NCBI GenBank assembly: GCA_965369375.1
Contig: CBDUQN010000065.1
Coordinates: 1-17,689, forward strand
Length of the DNA stretch: 17,689 nucleotides
Direction of reading: 5' to 3'
Source: CBDUQN01 sp965369375
GTDB lineage: Bacteria; Krumholzibacteriota; Krumholzibacteriia; Krumholzibacteriales; Krumholzibacteriaceae
This document shows, piece by piece, positions 13,413 through 17,689 of this stretch. Within the stretch, counting starts at the first letter, position 1, and every line of letters starts with the position of its first letter. The notes under the pieces are model-generated. The model made no database searches. It saw only the letters and a list, made by a program, of their open reading frames with translations, and had not been told where the DNA came from. Position numbers and translations under genes: made by a program.

Positions 13413-16400
13413 TCATCGAAGCATTATCATCTTCTTTGTAACAGTGGCCCTACCTGCCGAGAGACGATAAAAGTAAATTCCACTGGTAACAGCCCTACCT
13501 CGATTGTCCTTTCCATCCCAGACAACCTCATACTTGTTGCTTGCGAGATTTTCATCGACAAGCGTTCGCACCATTCTTCCCGAGACATCGAAAATCTTCA
13601 AGGAGACGTGAGAGGCTTCTGCAATCGTGAAGTTGATGCGCGTCGATGGATTGAATGGATTCGGATAGTTCTGCGCGAGAGCAAAAATCAGTTTCGGCAG
13701 ATCATCACCGTCACCGGTAATGATTTTAATCGAAAACAGGCTGTCACTTGCATCTTCCCCGGTGAGCAGCACGGGATCGTACGCAACGATCCTCACGAGG
13801 CACGAGTCGGACTCGATGACGGGCGCCGTCCACTCGTAGAGCGAATCGTTCGGCTCACCGCCCGCTATGAGCGTATAGTCCGTTCCCCCGTTTGCAGAAT
13901 AGTAGATGCTCACCGAATCGACCCGGTCGTTGTCAGTCGCAATCCACTGGATGTCGACCATTTCACCGGGTTCAAGGACCTCCCCACCGTTCGGATAGAC
14001 GACGGTGACCGTAGGCGGCGTAAGATCCATACCCGGCGCGCACGCCGTTCCCTCGTTTGAATATCCTCCCCCCAGACCCTCGGTATCTACCACAGAAACC
14101 CTGTAATACCGGCATCCAGCCACCGGGTAATGTTGAAACGAACTCTGCGTCACCGGCACGGTACCGATAAGAAGCGACTCGGCCGGCACAAAATCCTCCC
14201 CTGTGTCGCAGTAAATCGCATAGTAGCTCAAACCGCCCGGCAGCATCGGATCCCAGGTGAGTCCGAGCGTCGTATCATCGACCACCGACACGGCGAGATT
14301 CTTGACATATTCAGGAGCCGCCATATCCGCATCCGGTCCCCCGAAAACACCCTGATCCGCTCGTGAAGCGTCTGGATCGTTTACTCCCGCCGGGTCACCG
14401 GTATCGATTCCGCCGGAATGGACAAGCAGGTGGTAATCGAGATTCGTTGTATCGGCATAATATGGGTTCCTGTTCGCGTTGGTCGAATCAATCGTTACGA
14501 TGACGACTTCATTCGGCACATTGCCGTAGAGGCCATTGTACTGGAACGAGACATTGTCGAGTGACGTAGCGGTCAAACCATCTCCCTGAGCATAGGTGAT
14601 GAGGTTGTTTCTCATATCGAGGGAAACGGCGTTTGTGAGGTACATATTTCCGCCTCCGAGCCCCTCATTGCGATCTATCGTGTTATTCATGACAGTGCCC
14701 ATCGTGCTATCGGCGAAAATACCGCCGCCGATCAAATCTGTTATATTCAGCGCGATAAGGGTGTTTGTCATCTCGAGATTCTCTGCACGGTGATAGACCC
14801 CTGCACCGTATACTCCAGCCGTATTGCTGAGAATAACACCGCTCTCCAAGGTCAGTGACGAATGGAGCGCATAAATGCCGCCGCCCGACTGTTCACAATC
14901 GTTGAGGGCAATTGTATCGCCGACTATCGTCGCGGAACCCTCATCGAGATATATGCCTCCACCGTTTTTATAGCCGTCGTTCTCTGTGATGATGTTTCCG
15001 CTGAACGATACGGTCGACTCGAGCGCAAATACCCCTCCCCCATTTCTATTCCCTGAAAATTCCGCATGGCAGGACGATCCGCTTATATCATTATCACTCA
15101 AATTTGCATTCGTCTGATAGAGATAGACGCCGCCACCGCTCTGTCCTTTGCAGTTGATGATTTCATTACCGGTGATGGTGACGGTACCTCCGTAAGCGCT
15201 GATTGCGCCGCCGCCGCTGAATGTGGAGATCGTCGCAATCCCGCAGTCGGTGATCACGTTCCCCTTGATTATCGGTGATGAGAGGTAGCTGAATATGCCT
15301 CCTCCAAAGAGACCGACTTCCGGGAGCGCCGTCGAGCGACCTGTCCCGCCATATATCGTGAATCCCTCGATGCCGAGGACGCCTGGCGCCACATTCATGA
15401 ATGAGATGATACTTCCGGTGGTCTGTATCGTCGTCAGGTTTGTTACGGGATCCCAGATCGAGAAATCAGAGGTCCATCCACCGAACACATATGCATTTTT
15501 ATCGATAGTGAGAAACTCGTTGTACGTCGCCCCGGCAACGAGAATCGTATCACCTGGAATAGCGGCGTCGATTGCATCCTGAATAACGTGCGCCGCCCAC
15601 TCCGGCTTCGAATATGGGTACACATCGCCACCCGTCGCTGAAACGTAGCGGAATCTTCCTTTGATCGTAAAATCCTCGTCACTTATGCCGCTGCCGCCGA
15701 TTGTTCCGCCGGTGTATGCGAGAACCTTCACCCTCGCAGTCGTCACGGGATCGTCGGGAACGGTCCAGTCGTAAGAGGTAACTCCAACGAGACCGGTAGC
15801 GATCGTATCCGGATAGTTCGAACCGCTATCGAGGCTCAGAAGGATACTGATCGAATCGGGCGTATCTCCAGCGGTGGTCCATGTAATAGCGTGTTCATCG
15901 CCGACTTTCCAAATCTCACCGCCATTCGGAGCCGTAACGGTCACCAGTATGCCGCCGATCGTAAATGTCATGAACGGACCGGTACCACTCACATCCACAA
16001 TGTCAAGACCGAGAGGAGTGCCGCCATAGCTCCGGTTATCGGGCGTTGTCGTTCCCGAGAAATTTGTCGCATTCCCCGTGCGGAAGTAGTCAGAATCCTC
16101 GCCGCCGTTCTCATTGAGCTCGAGATGCTGGGGGCCGCTCGCTTCCTCCAGGTCCACCTTGTAGTGAGTTTGATCGTTGTTGTTAGACTGATTCTCGTCT
16201 ATATGCCAGATGAGAAGGCCGCGCTCGGGGCCGGGCAATTCGGAATCGAAACCGACACCCTGACGATTCTCGACGACAAAATACTCATTGCTCGGAAAGC
16301 TTCCCTGCAGCTTATAAATCTGGGCATTCGCCTCGACCTGGTTGATATTATACGTACCGTTGCTGGAAACAACTATCGGTACCACCCATCCGAGATCAAC

Positions 16401-17561
16401 CTTGCACCAGGCGCTCATATGCGCCGGACTCGTGCCTTGATCTCCATTCCAGGAACCTCCTGCCATCAAACAGAAATTACCGGCGCCCCTGCTGTCATAT
16501 CCATAATCATAGAGGTCGGGCAGATCGAGGAAGTGGCCGGTCTCGTGACAAATGACACCTATCCTCGTAATTCCCCACGTGCTTGGATACGCATCCCAAC
16601 CCCTGCGCGCGGGTTCGGTGTGGTAATTCCACATCCGCACGCCGTCGTAAATCTGGACGCTGGTCATCACCCACTGATGCGACCAGATATAGTTGGGATC
16701 GTTTCCGGAGTATTCCTCTCCCCCACCGGCATGAATGATGGTGAGGCCGTCTATCCAACCGTCGTTATCGTAATCCACCGACTGGAAATTGAATCCGCGG
16801 GCGTCCAGCGCTGCGAGAGCCTCTTCAACCATTTGCCGGGGCCTCAGATCGTATCCGAAGGCATCGTTTCCGCCGTAATAGGCATACCCGTGACTGATGG
16901 TTACCGGATCTTCCACGACAGACTGCACGTCGAGCTGGCTATAGGAAATCTCATTGTAGTAGTCTTTGACCGATCCGACAGCGCCGCCGGCACTGTAGCC
17001 GACCTCGTTAAAGAGTGAATCATAGTCCGAGGTGGAATACGAGACGGTCAAATCGCTGAAGTCTACGAGAACAACGAGGTTCTTCATTATTCCAAACTTC
17101 GGCGCCTTCAACGGCCCGTCATCCGCTGACTGCTGTTCTTGTGCTCTCTGCGGGGCCTGCACAGCTTGCATCCCGATCATATCAGGCTTGCTCAGCCCGA
17201 CCGACGCCGGATCGACGCGGCCGGCCACATACGCGGTGGGTACGAGCCTGCCGTTTTCCTCACGCGCATATACCCACCACTCACCATCTATGGATCTGAC
17301 AACGGGAAATCCCGTTTGATCCTCATTCCAGTGAAAATATTCATCACCATGCAAATAAAGCTGTATAGCCGTTCCATCTTTCTGCACAACTTCGACCGGA
17401 TCGGGATTCGCCGTTATGCCGTTTGCCGTATCGGAAAACAGCACAGGAAAAATCCATCCCAATAGCAAGGCGGACAGGAATGAGATCAGAGCGAACGTGG
17501 AGAAACGATGATATTGCTCGAGCGAAAATGCCCGTGACGCTGTCCCTGATGAATGCCGCAT
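13413..17561 (-). CDS. Secreted M6-type metalloprotease with beta-helix, Ig/FnIII modules and C-terminal (T9SS/FlgD-like) sorting domain
   Basis: The 1,382-residue protein starts at ATG 17561, chosen for GGAGGTG just upstream; an upstream in-frame start at 17615 lacks this. A basic N-terminus and hydrophobic core (TFALISFLSALLLGWIF, 22-38) form a signal peptide. A propeptide with GDEYFHWNEDQTGFPV (72-87) is typical of M6-family precursors. The catalytic region has HETGHFLDLPDLYD (339-352), giving His339, Glu340, His343 and probably Asp349 as zinc site, and a Met-turn-like CLMAGGSW (364-371). Next come an NGGEIWKVGD...ITW module (about 546-635), a right-handed beta-helix rich in GGGI/GGGV turns (about 640-1055), an FnIII-like module (about 1083-1170), a second NGGE module (about 1190-1280) and the C-terminal domain NYPNPFNPSTRINF...GIYFYRL to the end. 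It is predicted to be exported and surface-attached or released. Its substrate is unknown. Confidence 0.9.
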   Translation of the reverse strand: MRHSSGTASRAFSLEQYHRFSTFALISFLSALLLGWIFPVLFSDTANGITANPDPVEVVQKDGTAIQLYLHGDEYFHWNEDQTGFPVVRSIDGEWWVYAREENGRLVPTAYVAGRVDPASVGLSKPDMIGMQAVQAPQRAQEQQSADDGPLKAPKFGIMKNLVVLVDFSDLTVSYSTSDYDSLFNEVGYSAGGAVGSVKDYYNEISYSQLDVQSVVEDPVTISHGYAYYGGNDAFGYDLRPRQMVEEALAALDARGFNFQSVDYDNDGWIDGLTIIHAGGGEEYSGNDPNYIWSHQWVMTSVQIYDGVRMWNYHTEPARRGWDAYPSTWGITRIGVICHETGHFLDLPDLYDYGYDSRGAGNFCLMAGGSWNGDQGTSPAHMSAWCKVDLGWVVPIVVSSNGTYNINQVEANAQIYKLQGSFPSNEYFVVENRQGVGFDSELPGPERGLLIWHIDENQSNNNDQTHYKVDLEEASGPQHLELNENGGEDSDYFRTGNATNFSGTTTPDNRSYGGTPLGLDIVDVSGTGPFMTFTIGGILVTVTAPNGGEIWKVGDEHAITWTTAGDTPDSISILLSLDSGSNYPDTIATGLVGVTSYDWTVPDDPVTTARVKVLAYTGGTIGGSGISDEDFTIKGRFRYVSATGGDVYPYSKPEWAAHVIQDAIDAAIPGDTILVAGATYNEFLTIDKNAYVFGGWTSDFSIWDPVTNLTTIQTTGSIISFMNVAPGVLGIEGFTIYGGTGRSTALPEVGLFGGGIFSYLSSPIIKGNVITDCGIATISTFSGGGAISAYGGTVTITGNEIINCKGQSGGGVYLYQTNANLSDNDISGSSCHAEFSGNRNGGGVFALESTVSFSGNIITENDGYKNGGGIYLDEGSATIVGDTIALNDCEQSGGGIYALHSSLTLESGVILSNTAGVYGAGVYHRAENLEMTNTLIALNITDLIGGGIFADSTMGTVMNNTIDRNEGLGGGNMYLTNAVSLDMRNNLITYAQGDGLTATSLDNVSFQYNGLYGNVPNEVVIVTIDSTNANRNPYYADTTNLDYHLLVHSGGIDTGDPAGVNDPDASRADQGVFGGPDADMAAPEYVKNLAVSVVDDTTLGLTWDPMLPGGLSYYAIYCDTGEDFVPAESLLIGTVPVTQSSFQHYPVAGCRYYRVSVVDTEGLGGGYSNEGTACAPGMDLTPPTVTVVYPNGGEVLEPGEMVDIQWIATDNDRVDSVSIYYSANGGTDYTLIAGGEPNDSLYEWTAPVIESDSCLVRIVAYDPVLLTGEDASDSLFSIKIITGDGDDLPKLIFALAQNYPNPFNPSTRINFTIAEASHVSLKIFDVSGRMVRTLVDENLASNKYEVVWDGKDNRGRAVTSGIYFYRLSAGRATVTKKMIMLR

Positions 17562-17564
17562 TGT

Positions 17565-17571
17565 CACCTCC
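17565..17571 (-). promoter_or_regulatory. Shine-Dalgarno deciding the start of the protease gene
   Basis: GGAGGTG on the minus strand is followed by ACA and the ATG at 17561 (MRHSSGTAS). The resulting N-terminus is a normal signal peptide, which supports this start over those at 17573 and 17615. Confidence 0.75.
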
Positions 17572-17581
17572 ATAAAAAGAA

Positions 17582-17650
17582 GAACGAAGCTTTCTATTCC
17601 TCGTTCGAAATGCAAACCGCGATTAACTATTTTACAATATTAAAGTTAGC
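17582..17650 (-). promoter_or_regulatory. Leader and AT-rich promoter region of the protease gene
   Basis: Upstream of the start the minus strand carries an inverted repeat GAACGA...TCGTTC (arms 17601-17606 and 17582-17587), preceded by AT-rich DNA. TAACTTTA near 17640, with a TTG about 20 bp further upstream, resembles the Bacteroidetes-type promoter (TTG...TAnnTTTG). The match is imperfect and a sigma70-type reading is also possible, so the exact promoter is uncertain. Confidence 0.3.
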
Positions 17651-17689
17651 ATGTTTTTAAGAATAATTCAATAGAAATAACCATTTCTA

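Noticed and set aside
15891..17018. 375-codon open frame on the plus strand
   Set aside because: Fully antisense to the protease gene, whose frame carries signal peptide, zinc motif and sorting domain. The plus-strand translation shows no domain and has no ribosome site.

Overview
The window is about 48% GC and reads as chromosome of a Gram-negative bacterium from one of the poorly cultivated FCB-type phyla. The clues are the type IX/FlgD-like C-terminal sorting domain (NYPNPFNPST...) on a secreted multidomain protease, and Hanks-type kinases opening with MIGKTI.HYKILEK and carrying TolB-like and TPR tails. The phylum is an inference; the window has no rRNA or other phylogenetic marker.

Layout. 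(1) 1-218: a tRNA-Glu(TTC) gene with encoded CCA on the minus strand. (2) 218-3660, minus: a two-gene operon, a DnaE-like gene followed by lexA, joined by a GTGA overlap. (3) 3661-4064: a 404-bp divergent intergenic region. It holds a sigma70-type promoter whose 17-bp spacer is an 18-bp near-palindrome (candidate LexA operator), a 12-bp tandem duplication in the dnaE-like leader, an 85-bp G-rich hairpin/direct-repeat island, and a candidate promoter for the rightward genes. (4) 4065-13335, plus: five tightly packed signalling genes, namely two tandem GAF-SpoIIE (RsbU-type PP2C) phosphatases, a Ser/Thr kinase with membrane anchor, TolB-like and TPR regions, a small protein of two ABM-like repeats, and a second kinase of the same architecture. 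(5) 13360-13392: a hairpin between convergent genes, probably a shared terminator. (6) 13413-17561, minus: a secreted M6-type metalloprotease fused to a beta-helix, Ig/FnIII-type modules and a C-terminal sorting domain.

The most unusual content is the dnaE-like/lexA operon. The 921-residue protein follows DnaE from the PHP domain to the helix-hairpin-helix region, but the catalytic loop that should read PD(x)D(x)DF reads LPVELVTS, the GPGRGS loop is gone, and the third catalytic aspartate region is also replaced. It keeps most PHP metal ligands and ends in QLGLFE, a good match to a beta-clamp binding motif. This suggests a LexA-controlled, polymerase-dead, clamp-binding DnaE paralogue: either a scaffold (as ImuB is a dead Y-family polymerase) or a PHP nuclease carried to the clamp.

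The rightward operon pairs phosphatases and kinases as duplicated units, probably a membrane-linked Ser/Thr phospho-signalling module whose substrates (for example STAS-domain proteins) lie outside the window.
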